Below are positions 34,848-43,895 of a stretch of 45,909 nt of DNA, one piece after another. This stretch comes from Synechococcus sp. CCY 9618 (GTDB lineage Bacteria; Cyanobacteriota; Cyanobacteriia; PCC-6307; Cyanobiaceae): the NCBI RefSeq assembly GCF_019038415.1, contig NZ_JAFKRG010000042.1, forward strand, positions 1-45,909, given 5' to 3'. The notes under the pieces are model-generated. The model saw only the letters and a program-made list of their open reading frames with translations. It had not been told where the DNA came from and did no database searches. The stretch's first letter is position 1; each line of letters begins with the position of its first letter. The position numbers and the translations under genes were made by a program.

Positions 34848-35350
34848 GGCTCCTGCCAGAGGCTCTGGTCAGGGCCGGAGCTCTCACCGGGGCCGTCAGC
34901 CTGCCCCTGCTGCTGGCCGCCTGTCTGGCGCCCCTGCCCCAGCCGCTGACGGGCCTGAACCAGCGCCTCGAGGCAGCCGGGCCGGCGCGGGCCCCTTCCC
35001 TGGCAGGCGACTGGCTGGCCCTGATCGTCAGCCGGGACGGCCGCGACCGGATCCAGCTGGTGGACCTGAACCGCCGGCAGCCGGTCCCCCTGCCGGGCCT
35101 GGAGCGGCCCGACGCCCAGCCCCTGAGCGTGGCGGTGGACGCCCGCGGCGAGCGGCTGGCCCTGGTGCGCCAGCTGGAGGGCCGCACCGAACTGCTGCTC
35201 TACCGGCGCAATCTGATGGCCCTGCAGCCGGTGGCGCTGCAACCGCCGGGGGTGCCGCGCCGGGTGGCCCTGCGGGCCGACGGCCGGGAGCTGGCGGTGG
35301 AGGTGAGCCGCCAGGGCCAGTGGCAGGTGGACCTGATCGCCGTGCCCTGA
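34844..35350 (+). CDS. Putative lipoprotein with TolB/WD40-like repeats, copy 2
   Basis: A 168-residue protein from GTG 34844, overlapping the previous stop (GTGA). The signal ends in the lipobox LLLAAC at about residue 26. The rest repeats the same blade pattern as copy 1: LAGDWLALIVSRDGRDRIQL, VDARGERLALVRQLEGR and LRADGRELAVEVSRQGQ. Only three or four blades are present, too few for a closed propeller, so the two copies may combine. The function is unknown; location at the membrane surface is inferred. Confidence 0.75.
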   Translation: MRLLPEALVRAGALTGAVSLPLLLAACLAPLPQPLTGLNQRLEAAGPARAPSLAGDWLALIVSRDGRDRIQLVDLNRRQPVPLPGLERPDAQPLSVAVDARGERLALVRQLEGRTELLLYRRNLMALQPVALQPPGVPRRVALRADGRELAVEVSRQGQWQVDLIAVP

Positions 35351-35569
35351 TCAGGGCACCAGTCCGGCCCAGTGCAGGAAGGTGTCGTGGCTGAGGGCCT
35401 CGATCACCAGCACGGCGGTGAAGCCGAGCATGGCGAAGCGGCCGTTGACCCGCTCCGCATAGCCACTCCAGCCGAAGGCCGGGGCGTCAGCGGTGGTGGC
35501 GCTGGTGGGGGGTGGCGCCGGGTTGGTTTGGGGGGCGTCGGCCGATGGGGTGGAGGTGGGGTCGCTCAT
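35351..35569 (-). CDS. High-light-inducible protein (HLIP/SCP, CAB-like)
   Basis: A 72-residue protein from ATG 35569. A Pro/Ala/Thr-rich N-terminus of 35 residues leads to YAERVNGRFAMLGFTAVLVI, the single chlorophyll a/b-binding helix with the ExxNGRxAMxGF motif. HLIPs bind chlorophyll and carotenoid, quench excess energy and protect photosystem II assembly under strong light. The start lies 4 bases after the stop of the ABC exporter on the same strand, so the two are probably cotranscribed. Confidence 0.93.
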   Translation of the reverse strand: MSDPTSTPSADAPQTNPAPPPTSATTADAPAFGWSGYAERVNGRFAMLGFTAVLVIEALSHDTFLHWAGLVP

Positions 35570-35573
35570 CGGA

Positions 35574-37595
35574 TCAGTCCTGGCGGCCAAAGGTATAGCC
35601 CTCCGCCGGAAGCAGGCGCCAGCCGGCGTTGCCATCGAGCTCCAGAACGGTGTCGTGGTAGGCGGTGAGGGTGGGCCTGTGGCCAACGCTCACAAAGGCG
35701 ATTTCCCGCTCCACCAGCAATTCGTAGAGGGCCTTCTCGGTGGTGATGTCGAGGGCGCTGGTGGCCTCGTCAAGCACCACGAACCGCGGCGAGTTGAGCA
35801 GCAGCCGGGCGAAGGCCAGCCGCTGCTGCTCCCCCAGGGAGAGCAGCCGGGGCCAGTCCTGCTTGATGTCCAGGTCGGGGTAACGGTGCACCAGTTCGGG
35901 CAGACGCACCTGCTCGAGCACGTGGCGCAGCTGCTCGTCGCTGAAGCGATCGGGGGGCTGGGGGTAGCAGAGCTGCTCCCGCAGGCTGCCCAGCAGCATG
36001 TAGGGCTTCTGGGGAATGAACATCAGTTCCCCCACCGGTGGCCGCTGCACGCTGCCGGCGGCCGGCGGCCAGAGGCCACTCACCAAGCGCAGGAAGGAGG
36101 TCTTGCCGCAGCCTGAGGGCCCCACCACCAGCAGGCGCTGGTTGGCGGTCACCTCCAGGCTGAGGTCGCTCACCAGCAGGCGGTTGGTGCGGGGCGGCAC
36201 CAGGTTCACGTGGCTGACCAGGATCGATTCAGGGCGCACGGCACCGGCCCCCGCGCCCATGGCGCCACCGGCGGAGGCCTGCTCGGCGGCGACGAACTCC
36301 GCCATCTCGGCACTGATCGATTCCACCTTGCCCTGGAAGCCCTCGAGACGGCTGATGGAGGCGGAGAAGGCGGCCAGCCGGTCGATGTTGTTGACGATGT
36401 AGCTGACCGAAAACAGCACCTGGGAGAAGGCGATGCTGGCCTGGCCGAAGACACCGAAATCCACCTCCTTGGCGAAGTAGATCGGCGCGATCACCAGCCA
36501 GGGCAGGAAGCGGGAGAAATAGTCGTAGGAGCGCTGGATCACACTGATCAGCGCCTCCCAGATGATCAGCCGGTTGTAGTTGACAATCACCCCATCAAGG
36601 CGGCGTTCGCCTTCCTTCTGCTCCTGGCGCTCGCCCCGATAAAACGCGATCGATTCAGCATTGTCACGGATATGAACCAGGCCGTAACGGAAATCGGCCT
36701 CCAGCTTGAGCTGCTGATAGTTCAGATTCACCAGCTTGCGACTGGCGAACACGATCAGGGCTGTGCCGCCCACCGAATAGGCCAGCAGCCAGAGGGCCAG
36801 GGTCTGGTTGATGCTCCAGAGAACGATGATGAAGCTGAAGAAGGTGAGCAGGGCGGAGATGATCTCCACCGTCACGCTCAGGCTGGTGGCGGTGAAGCTG
36901 GCGGCGTCCTGGGAGATCCGCTGGTCCGGGTTATCGATCTCTTCGGCGCTTTCGTCATTGGAATTGAGAACGTAGTAGGCCCGGTTGGTGAGATAGCGGC
37001 CCAGCATGCGGCCGCTGAGCCATTCCCGCCACAGCAGGCCGAGCTTGGGAATCAGGTAGCTCTGGATGGCACGGATCGGCAGGGCCAGCACCAGGCAGAA
37101 GGCGTAGATCGCGACGATCTTCCAGAACTCCTCCGCCTTGTACGCCACCAGGGCGTTCTCGATGTTGCGGGCGATGTAGCTGATGCCGACGTTGATGCCG
37201 TTGATCACCAGGATCAGCAGGGCGATCACCCCGAGCAGCAGCCAGGGCAGCCAGCGCCCCTGGCGCAGCTTGGCCCTCAGGCTGATGAAGGCGCCCAGGC
37301 CGGCGGCGAACAGCACCATGATCACGAGACCGATCGGCCCTTTCCAGACCGCCGCCACCTGCTCGGGCACCCCGGGCAGGAAGCGGTTGCGCAGTTCGGG
37401 GATCCAGGCGCCGGCGGCGGCCACCACCCCGGTGAGCAGCAGCAAGGTGAAGCCCACCACCACCGCCAGCAGGGCTACCACCAGGAGCAGGAACTGGCCG
37501 CTGCCACCGCCACCTTCGTCGAGGGGCAGGAAGTAGGGCTGGGCCAGGCGCTGCAGCTTGCCCAGCTGCTCGCGAAGGGCCTTCAGGGGGGTCAT
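35574..37595 (-). CDS. ABC exporter, SbmA/BacA-like half transporter
   Basis: A 673-residue protein from ATG 37595. A membrane domain of about 440 residues has six or more helices and the family segments RMLGRYLTNRAYYVLN and NPDQRISQDAASF. The ATPase domain follows: Walker [16 protein letters not shown], signature LSLGEQQRLAFARLL and Walker B VVLDEATSALD. Fused BacA/YddA/ABCD-type proteins import peptides, cobalamin or very-long-chain acyl groups in different bacteria. The substrate here cannot be told. It is followed by the HLIP gene on the same strand. Confidence 0.85.
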   Translation of the reverse strand: MTPLKALREQLGKLQRLAQPYFLPLDEGGGGSGQFLLLVVALLAVVVGFTLLLLTGVVAAAGAWIPELRNRFLPGVPEQVAAVWKGPIGLVIMVLFAAGLGAFISLRAKLRQGRWLPWLLLGVIALLILVINGINVGISYIARNIENALVAYKAEEFWKIVAIYAFCLVLALPIRAIQSYLIPKLGLLWREWLSGRMLGRYLTNRAYYVLNSNDESAEEIDNPDQRISQDAASFTATSLSVTVEIISALLTFFSFIIVLWSINQTLALWLLAYSVGGTALIVFASRKLVNLNYQQLKLEADFRYGLVHIRDNAESIAFYRGERQEQKEGERRLDGVIVNYNRLIIWEALISVIQRSYDYFSRFLPWLVIAPIYFAKEVDFGVFGQASIAFSQVLFSVSYIVNNIDRLAAFSASISRLEGFQGKVESISAEMAEFVAAEQASAGGAMGAGAGAVRPESILVSHVNLVPPRTNRLLVSDLSLEVTANQRLLVVGPSGCGKTSFLRLVSGLWPPAAGSVQRPPVGELMFIPQKPYMLLGSLREQLCYPQPPDRFSDEQLRHVLEQVRLPELVHRYPDLDIKQDWPRLLSLGEQQRLAFARLLLNSPRFVVLDEATSALDITTEKALYELLVEREIAFVSVGHRPTLTAYHDTVLELDGNAGWRLLPAEGYTFGRQD

Positions 37596-37692
37596 GGGAG
37601 CGGGCGGATCGGGCCATTCTCACCGTCGGGGCCGTCCCGTGGAGGCCACGGTGTGAAGCCCGCCATCCCGGCGCCCGGATCAGCGAAGGGAA

Positions 37693-38040
37693 TCAGCCGG
37701 GGGGCCAGGCCAGGGGCCGGCCGCCGATCACGTGCAGATGCAGGTGGAACACGGTCTGGCCCGCTTCGGCGCCGCTGTTGATGACCGTGCGCCAGCTCTC
37801 GAGCCCCTCCTGGCGGGCCACCCGGGCGGCCACCAGCAGCAGGTGGCCCAGCAGGTCCTGGTGCTCGGCGGTGGCCTCCGCCAGCTGGGCGATCGGCTCG
37901 CGGGGAATCACCAGCACGTGGACCGGAGCCTGGGGATTGACATCCCGGAAGGCCAGGCAGAGGTCGTCGGCGTAGACCTCCTGGCAGGGGATCTCGCCCC
38001 TCAGGATGCGGCCGAAGATCGTGTCGCTGCTGGCGGCCAT
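37693..38040 (-). CDS. HIT family nucleotide hydrolase (HINT type)
   Basis: A 115-residue protein from ATG 38040. It is a HINT-branch histidine-triad protein: DTIFGRILRGEIPCQEVYAD at the start, VHVLVIPREPI in the middle, and HLHLHVIGGRPLAWPPG at the end with His99, His101 and His103. Such enzymes hydrolyse adenosine phosphoramidates and related nucleotides. Its length is typical. It lies 97 bases upstream of the ABC exporter and is divergent from comM. Confidence 0.93.
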   Translation of the reverse strand: MAASSDTIFGRILRGEIPCQEVYADDLCLAFRDVNPQAPVHVLVIPREPIAQLAEATAEHQDLLGHLLLVAARVARQEGLESWRTVINSGAEAGQTVFHLHLHVIGGRPLAWPPG

Positions 38041-38146
38041 GGCCTGGCGGGGGCGGAGGACAGGGGGTGGAGGCCACTGGAGGAGCGGGGCGGCCGGTGG
38101 CGCTGGACGGCCGGTGGCACTGGACGCTCAGTGAGCCCCTGGCGTG

Positions 38147-39679
38147 ATGTTGGCACGGTGCAGCAGCGGCGCCCTGCGGGGCCTGGAGGCCCAGGCGGTG
38201 ACGGTGGAGGTGGACATCGCCCCAGGACTTCCAGGGCTGCTGATGGTGGGCCTGGCCGATGCGGCGGCCCAGGAATCCCGGGAGCGGGTGCGGGCGGCGC
38301 TGCGCAACGCCGGCCTCAAGGTGCCCCTCACGCGGGTGGTGGTGAACCTGGCCCCCGCCGATCTGCCCAAGGCCGGCCCCGGCTTCGACCTGCCCATCGC
38401 CCTGGGGCTGCTGGTGGCCAGCCGCCAGCTGGCAGCGGAGCGGGTGGAAGGGGTCTGGAGCGCCGGGGAGCTGGGGCTGGACGGGGGCCTGCGGCCGATC
38501 CGCGGGGTGCTGGCCCTGGCCCTGGCGGCCCATCGCCACGGCGCCCGGGCCCTGGTGGTGCCGGCGGCGAACGCCGTCGAGGCCGCCCTGGTGGCAGGGC
38601 TGAGGGTGTGGGGGGCCGACCACCTGAGCGAAGTGGTGACCCTGCTGCGGGATCCCTGGCCGGCCAGGGTCCCGACCCCCCCGAGGGCCCTGGCCCCCGC
38701 GCCGGGGGCCAGGGCCGATCTCGCGGAGGTGTGCGGCCAGCACCATGGGCGGCGGGCCCTGGAGATCGCCGCGGCCGGCGGCCACCACCTGCTGCTGGTG
38801 GGGGCACCGGGCAGCGGCAAGACGATGCTGGCCCGGCGGCTGGCCCCCCTGCTGCCACCCCTCGCCCACCGGGAAGCTCTGGAGGTCACCCAGCTGCACT
38901 CGGTGGCAGGCCTGCTGGGCGAAGGGGCCGGCCTGCGGCAGGAGCGTCCCTTCCGCAGTCCCCACCATGGCTGCTCCGCCGCGGCCCTGATCGGCGGCGG
39001 TGCCCTGCCCCGTCCCGGGGAACTGAGCCTGGCCCACCACGGCGTGCTGTTTCTCGATGAGCTGGCCGAATTCCGCCGCGAGGTGCTCGATCAGCTGCGC
39101 CAGCCCCTCGAGGAGGGGGAACTGTGGATCAGTCGCGCGCGCCAGCGCTGCCGGTTCCCCTGCCGGGTGCTTCTGGTGGCCGCCACCAACCCCTGTCCCT
39201 GTGGCTGGTACGGCGATCCCTCCCAGAGCTGTCGCTGTGGCGAAGCCCAGCGCCGCCGCCACTGGGGGCGCCTTTCCGGGCCGCTGCTCGACCGGATTGA
39301 TCTGCAGGTGGTGATGCGCCGCCCCGAGGCCCGCGACCTGGGCAGCCCCTACCGCGAGGGCACCCCAGCGGCAGGGGAGACGAGCGCCGTGGTGGCGGGG
39401 CGGGTGGCGGCAGCCCGGCAACGGATGGAACGCCGCAATCGGGAGGGACTGGCCAACGGTCAGCTGACAGGCCAGGCCCTGGCCGGGGTGGTGGCTCCGG
39501 AGCCGGACGCCCTCCGCCTGTGGGAGCGGGCCCTCAGCCAGCGACGGCTGTCCGCCAGGGGAGCGGAGCGGGTGCTGCGGGTGGCGCGCACGATCGCGGA
39601 TCTGGCCGGTCAGGCCAGGGTGTCGACGGCGGCGATCGCCGAAGCGCTCGGTTACCGCTCCTTCGACCGGGTGGACTGA
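38147..39679 (+). CDS. comM: YifB/ComM family Mg-chelatase-like AAA ATPase
   Basis: A 510-residue protein from ATG 38147 (GTG one codon earlier). The N-terminal Lon-like fold (VTVEVDIAPGLPGLLMVGLA) precedes the AAA+ core: Walker A GAPGSGKTMLARRL, motif RPFRSPHHGCSAAALIGGG, Walker B GVLFLDELAEF, and NPCPCGWYGDPSQSCRCGEA with its cysteine cluster. The C-terminal lid ends with SARGAERVLRVARTIADLAG. ComM helicases aid branch migration during natural transformation. The presence of comM is consistent with DNA uptake but does not prove it. Confidence 0.93.
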   Translation: MLARCSSGALRGLEAQAVTVEVDIAPGLPGLLMVGLADAAAQESRERVRAALRNAGLKVPLTRVVVNLAPADLPKAGPGFDLPIALGLLVASRQLAAERVEGVWSAGELGLDGGLRPIRGVLALALAAHRHGARALVVPAANAVEAALVAGLRVWGADHLSEVVTLLRDPWPARVPTPPRALAPAPGARADLAEVCGQHHGRRALEIAAAGGHHLLLVGAPGSGKTMLARRLAPLLPPLAHREALEVTQLHSVAGLLGEGAGLRQERPFRSPHHGCSAAALIGGGALPRPGELSLAHHGVLFLDELAEFRREVLDQLRQPLEEGELWISRARQRCRFPCRVLLVAATNPCPCGWYGDPSQSCRCGEAQRRRHWGRLSGPLLDRIDLQVVMRRPEARDLGSPYREGTPAAGETSAVVAGRVAAARQRMERRNREGLANGQLTGQALAGVVAPEPDALRLWERALSQRRLSARGAERVLRVARTIADLAGQARVSTAAIAEALGYRSFDRVD

Positions 39680-39694
39680 GTCTGCGTTGAAGAC

Positions 39695-39886
39695 TCAGAG
39701 GCGGCGACGGCGACGGCGACGCTCGTCGCTGTAGGGCTGAACGCCGATGGAAGGAGGACGGTGGAGGGCTTCCTCGCCGGGATTGCCCCAGGCATGGTTG
39801 ATGGTTTCCGCCAGCCAGTGGCCAATCCGCTGGAGGAGGAAGGCAAGCCTTGACTGGCCTGCCGCTGGTGCGACCGGATGGTCCAT
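39695..39886 (-). CDS. Small basic protein, unknown
   Basis: A 63-residue frame from ATG 39886 (open to 39949). The middle part LLQRIGHWLAETINHAWGNP looks like an amphipathic helix, and the end PPSIGVQPYSDERRRRRRRL is strongly basic. I do not recognise the family firmly. It converges on comM with 15 bases between the stops, and sits downstream of rpsU on the same strand, so it could be cotranscribed with it. The alternative is a chance frame in GC-rich DNA. Confidence 0.5.
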   Translation of the reverse strand: MDHPVAPAAGQSRLAFLLQRIGHWLAETINHAWGNPGEEALHRPPSIGVQPYSDERRRRRRRL

Positions 39887-39979
39887 GGACCCTGGTGCGA
39901 TGACCCTTTCACCCTGCTCCCGCAGGTGTGCCCTGCGCAACAGGTACAAGTGCTCGCCGGGGGAAGCCGGACCCAGGGT

Positions 39980-40150
39980 TCAGCGGCGGCGACGGCGCTG
40001 CTGGGCCTTGCGCTTGTACTTCTCGGTGGGGGTTTCGTGGTGGCGCAGCCGCTTCAGGTCGGCAAAGATGCCCGCCTTGGACACCTGGCGCTTGAACCGG
40101 CGCAGGGCCGATTCAATGCCTTCGTTTTCGCCGACGGTGACCTGGGTCAT
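39980..40150 (-). CDS. rpsU: 30S ribosomal protein bS21
   Basis: A 56-residue protein from ATG 40150: [20 protein letters not shown], then [20 protein letters not shown], and a basic tail [16 protein letters not shown]. This is the standard bS21, which sits near the anti-Shine-Dalgarno end of 16S rRNA and aids initiation. The gene is complete. Confidence 0.96.
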   Translation of the reverse strand: MTQVTVGENEGIESALRRFKRQVSKAGIFADLKRLRHHETPTEKYKRKAQQRRRRR

Positions 40151-40209
40151 GAAGTACTGCAGAGACGATCGCAGCCATGCACCTTAGCAAGCGGTCCTGC
40201 AGGGGCTGC

Positions 40210-41022
40210 TCAGAGCTTGGTGGCGGGAAGCGAGGGCGGCGGCAGGGGCCTCTGGGCGGCAGTGGGGGCCTCCTGCTCCGATGGAGGCTGGGCGGGGGCG
40301 GCCTTGACGGACTTCACCTTGCCGGACTTCACCTTGCCGGGGGTCGCCTTGATGGGGTTGGCGGCGGCGGGTTGGAGCGACGGCGAGGCTCCCGGGGCCG
40401 GAACCGGAACGGCGGGTGCCGGCTGGGCGGCGGTGGCCGCCGTGCCGGGCCAGCTGTCGGTGTAGACGTAGAGATGGCCGAGGTTGCGGCCACCGAACTG
40501 ACGCCGCATCAGCCGCCAGCCCGGCTCCAGTTCGAACTTCAGGAAACCGGGGGCGCTGCCGCGGGTGCGGGCCACCACCATCTCCGGGCCAGCCCCGGCC
40601 TTGGTGGGGAAGGCCAGCAGCAACATGTCCCCGGCGCTGCGGGTGACCATCAACCGGTAGGAGCTGGCCAGATCCTGGCCGCCCACGCGCAACGAATAGC
40701 CGTTGGCGTCGATGTAGCGGCTGCAGATGCCGGTGAAGTCGAAGGTGGCCAGCAGAGGATTCACGTAAGCCGGCTGGCCCTGACCCACCTCGAAGCAGGG
40801 GCGGATGGGCTTGAGCTGCTCGTAGATGTTGAGCTGTGACCTCTCTCCGCTGGTGCCGATCGGGGCCGCCACCAGGAGGAAACTCTGCTGATCCACCTCG
40901 GCGGCGGCGAACAGCGCGGACGCACGGACGGAGGCGGGACTGGCGACGGTCAGGGCAGTCGCCACCCCGACCAGGGTGGCGAGGCCACCGCGGGGAAGAA
41001 CGGGAAGGATCACGGCGTTCAT
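40210..41022 (-). CDS. DUF3747 exported protein
   Basis: A 270-residue protein from ATG 41022. A signal peptide covers about 1-34 (LATLVGVATALTVASPASVR, then ASA). The DUF3747 domain follows: ALFAAAEVDQQSFLLVAAPI, IRPCFEVG, LLATFDFTGICSRYIDANGY, SLRVGGQDLASSYRL and GWRLMRRQFGGRNLGHLYVY, with two conserved cysteines. The last 80 residues are a Pro/Ala/Lys-rich linker with a short repeat (KVKSGKVKSVK). The family is cyanobacterial with unknown function; a surface or cell-wall location is inferred. Confidence 0.82.
   Translation of the reverse strand: MNAVILPVLPRGGLATLVGVATALTVASPASVRASALFAAAEVDQQSFLLVAAPIGTSGERSQLNIYEQLKPIRPCFEVGQGQPAYVNPLLATFDFTGICSRYIDANGYSLRVGGQDLASSYRLMVTRSAGDMLLLAFPTKAGAGPEMVVARTRGSAPGFLKFELEPGWRLMRRQFGGRNLGHLYVYTDSWPGTAATAAQPAPAVPVPAPGASPSLQPAAANPIKATPGKVKSGKVKSVKAAPAQPPSEQEAPTAAQRPLPPPSLPATKL
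40312..40341. repeat. Short tandem repeat coding for Lys-rich linker
   Basis: The 15-base unit CGGACTTCACCTTGC occurs twice in tandem. On the minus strand it codes for the KVKSGKVKSVK stretch of the DUF3747 protein tail. Confidence 0.7.
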
Positions 41023-41105
41023 CGAAGCGATCTGAATCGTATGAACGGCAACAGCCAAGCACCAGGCCTGATGGCCCAATCGGCCGGCCGGTTGTCAGGC
41101 CGGCA

Positions 41106-41297
41106 TCAGGCGGGCTTGTTGATGCGGATCGCCACGAGCAGCGCCAGCACGGTGCCCGGCAGGCTGCCGGCCAGGATCCAGCGGGTGGTCTGGATGCCGA
41201 GGTCGGGATCGCCGTAGGACAGCTCGAAGATCGATCCGGTGGCGGCGATGCCGAGCAGGCAGGCCAGGCCGAGGAACAGGCCGGCCAGGGGTTTCAT
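41106..41297 (-). CDS. Small two-span membrane protein
   Basis: A 63-residue protein from ATG 41297 (another ATG two codons upstream). Two hydrophobic helices, LAGLFLGLACLLGIAATGSI and WILAGSLPGTVLALLVAIRI, are joined by a polar loop with YGDPDLG. I recognise no family with certainty. It lies 10 bases downstream of def on the same strand and is probably cotranscribed with it. Confidence 0.65.
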   Translation of the reverse strand: MKPLAGLFLGLACLLGIAATGSIFELSYGDPDLGIQTTRWILAGSLPGTVLALLVAIRINKPA

Positions 41298-41307
41298 CGG
41301 CATGGGG

Positions 41308-41913
41308 TCAGCGGATCGACTGGACATCGGAGCGGTGGAAGCCCCGCTGCTGCAGACCCTCGTTGAGGCTGAGCTCATCGGTGACCCGGTCGACGAACAG
41401 CACACCGTTGAGATGGTCCATCTCGTGCTGGATGCAGCGGGCCAGCAGGCCGTCGGCCTTCATCCGCCGGGGGCGGCCGGTCTCGTCGCGGAAGCTCACC
41501 TCCACCACCGAGGGACGCACCACGTCGAGGTAGACACCGGGGATGCTCAGACAGCCCTCTTCGTAGGTGTTGAAGGAGGCGCCGGCGGCGGTGATCTCCG
41601 GGTTGATCAGGACAAGGGGCGGTGTGGCGGCCTCCTCCAGATCCAGGTCGATCACCAGCAGCTGGCGGTGCACGCCCACCTGGGGGGCCGCCAGGCCGAT
41701 GCCCTGGGCGGTGTACATGCTGCGCAGCATGTCGCGGGCCAGATCGCGGATCGAGGCATCCACCTTGCTGATGCGCCGGGCCGGGGCCCGCAGCTCCTTC
41801 GAACCCAGCTTGTGGATCTCAAGGGGCGGCCTCTCCACCGGGACCTTCGGCACCAGCACGGAATGACCGCCCTGTTCGGCCGATCGTGCCATCTGGGCGA
41901 AGCTGCGGGCCAA
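41308..41913 (-). CDS. def: Peptide deformylase
   Basis: A 201-residue metalloenzyme that removes the formyl group from nascent proteins. All three motifs are present: GIGLAAPQVG (71-80), EGCLSIPG with metal ligand Cys121, and QHEMDHLNG with His163, His167 and catalytic Glu164. The start is a TTG at 41913; an ATG seven codons in is an alternative. The N-terminal extension before LEIHKLG is common in cyanobacterial forms. The gene is divergent from the S9 peptidase; their starts are about 54 bases apart. Confidence 0.96.
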   Translation of the reverse strand: MARSFAQMARSAEQGGHSVLVPKVPVERPPLEIHKLGSKELRAPARRISKVDASIRDLARDMLRSMYTAQGIGLAAPQVGVHRQLLVIDLDLEEAATPPLVLINPEITAAGASFNTYEEGCLSIPGVYLDVVRPSVVEVSFRDETGRPRRMKADGLLARCIQHEMDHLNGVLFVDRVTDELSLNEGLQQRGFHRSDVQSIR

Positions 41914-41966
41914 GGCGTCACCTGAAACGATGGTCGAATTCTAGGAGCAGCCGGCGGAGGACTCGG

Positions 41967-43895
41967 GTGGGGACGCAGTCTGGGCCTGGAACGCAGCCGT
42001 TGCCCGCCGCGGTGGCGGTGGGCCGCACCACCGGGGTGGCCGAACCCCTGCTGGAGGGGGGTCGGCTGTTCTGGCTGGAGCAGCGGCCCGAGGAGCAGGG
42101 CCGCTGCACCCTGATGCAGCGACGCCGCCCTGGTGGGGAGGCCGTGGAACTCACCCCCGGCCACTGGAACCTGCGCACCCGGGTGCATGAATACGGCGGC
42201 GGAAGCTACGCGGTGGCGGGAGACCAGCTGGTGTTCGTCGACGACGGCGACCGCTGCCTCTGGCAGCTCACCATGGGCCGTGCCGATGATGCCGCTCCCG
42301 AGCCGATTGCCCATGGGAGCCCGCGCCGGCTCACCGCCCCCCCCGACCCCTCTCGGCCGCGGGCCTTCGCCGATGGCCTGATCGACCGGCACCACGGGCG
42401 CTGGATCGGCGTGATGGAGCAGGACGGCACCGACCGGCTGGTGGCCGTGCCCCTGGCCGGGGGTGAACCCGCGCTGCTGCACCAGCCCGCCGACTTCTGC
42501 GGCTATGCGGTGCTGGCGCCGGGGGGCAGCCACCTGGCCTGGGTGGAGTGGCAGCAGCCGTTCATGCCCTGGCAGCGCAGCCAGCTCTGGCTCGCCGCCA
42601 TCGACCCGGCGGGGCAACTGCAGCAGGCCCGAGTCATTGCCGGCGCGACGGCCGCCGATCCCCTGGGGATCTCGGTGTTTCAGCCCCTCTGGCTCGACGA
42701 CGGATCCCTGGTGGTGGCCAGCGACCGCAGCGGCTGGTGGAACCTGGAACGGCTGGCCGACGCCACCGGCCTGGCCGCGGACGCCGCGCCGGAGTGGGAG
42801 CCGCTGCTGCCGATGCAGGCGGACTTCGGTGCCCCCCAGTGGGTCTACGGCCTGCGCACCCTGGCCTTCGACGGCCAGAAGCTGGTGGCGGCGGCCTGCC
42901 GCGCAGGTGTCTGGGAGCTGGGCCGGCTCGACCCCGGGGGGGGTGGCTGGGAGCCGGTCCCGCTGCCCTTCGACGACCTTTCCGCCCTGACGGCCGAAGC
43001 CGGCCGGCTGGTGGCCGTGGCCGGCGCGCCCACCATCGGGGCCGGGCTGCTGGAGCTCGACACCGCCAGCGGCCGCTGGCAGCACGCACCGGCCTCACCG
43101 GCACCGCTGGCGGCCGGGGCGATCAGCCGGCCCGAACCCCTCTGGTTCGAAGGCCACGGCGGCCGTCCCACCCATGCCTGGTTCTATCCCCCCTGCGGCG
43201 GGGGTGGGGCCGATGCGCCCCTGCTGGTGAAGGGGCACAGCGGCCCCACCGCCATGGCCGCCACGGCCCTGAACCTGACCATCCAGTTCTGGACCAGCCG
43301 CGGCTGGGGGGTGGTGGATGTGAACTACGGCGGCTCCACCGGCTTCGGGCGGGCCTACCGGGAGCGGCTCGACGGCCAGTGGGGGGTGGTGGACGTCGCC
43401 GATTGCGCCGCCGCCGCCCGGGCGCTGGTGGCGGCGGGCCGGGCCGATCCGGCCCGGGTGGCCTTCGAAGGAGGCAGCGCCGGCGGCTTCACGGTGCTGG
43501 CGGCCCTCTGCTTCACCGACGTCTTCGCCGCCGGCGCCTGCCGCTACCCGGTGGCCGATCCGGCGGCTCTCCTGAACGTGGATCACCGTTTCGAGGCCCG
43601 CTACACCGAGAGCCTGATCGGCCCCTGGCCCGAGGCCCGGGACGCCTACGAAGCGCGCTCCCCCCTGCAGCATGCGGACCGCATCCGGGTGCCGGTGATC
43701 TTCTTTCACGGGCTCGACGACAAGGTGGTGCCCGCCAGCCAGAGTGAGGGGATGGTGGAAGCCCTGCGCGCCCGCGGACTGGAGACGGAACTGCACCTGT
43801 TCGACGGCGAGGGCCACGGCTTCCGCGACAGCGCCGTGCGCACCACGGTGCTCGAAACCACCGAAGCCTTCTTCCGCCGCCGGTTCCGCCTGTGA
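41967..43895 (+). CDS. S9 family serine peptidase (dipeptidyl aminopeptidase type)
   Basis: A 642-residue protein taken from GTG 41967; the frame is open further upstream into the def start. The N-terminal two thirds is a beta-propeller (WNLRTRVHEYGGGSYAV, LVVASDRSGWWNLERL). The C-terminal alpha/beta hydrolase has the nucleophile in EGGSAGGFTVLAAL (about Ser505), Asp in FFHGLDDKVVP and His in DGEGHGF. There is no signal peptide, so it should be cytosolic and clip short peptides. The stop overlaps the transporter start as GTGA. Confidence 0.9.
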   Translation: MGTQSGPGTQPLPAAVAVGRTTGVAEPLLEGGRLFWLEQRPEEQGRCTLMQRRRPGGEAVELTPGHWNLRTRVHEYGGGSYAVAGDQLVFVDDGDRCLWQLTMGRADDAAPEPIAHGSPRRLTAPPDPSRPRAFADGLIDRHHGRWIGVMEQDGTDRLVAVPLAGGEPALLHQPADFCGYAVLAPGGSHLAWVEWQQPFMPWQRSQLWLAAIDPAGQLQQARVIAGATAADPLGISVFQPLWLDDGSLVVASDRSGWWNLERLADATGLAADAAPEWEPLLPMQADFGAPQWVYGLRTLAFDGQKLVAAACRAGVWELGRLDPGGGGWEPVPLPFDDLSALTAEAGRLVAVAGAPTIGAGLLELDTASGRWQHAPASPAPLAAGAISRPEPLWFEGHGGRPTHAWFYPPCGGGGADAPLLVKGHSGPTAMAATALNLTIQFWTSRGWGVVDVNYGGSTGFGRAYRERLDGQWGVVDVADCAAAARALVAAGRADPARVAFEGGSAGGFTVLAALCFTDVFAAGACRYPVADPAALLNVDHRFEARYTESLIGPWPEARDAYEARSPLQHADRIRVPVIFFHGLDDKVVPASQSEGMVEALRARGLETELHLFDGEGHGFRDSAVRTTVLETTEAFFRRRFRL

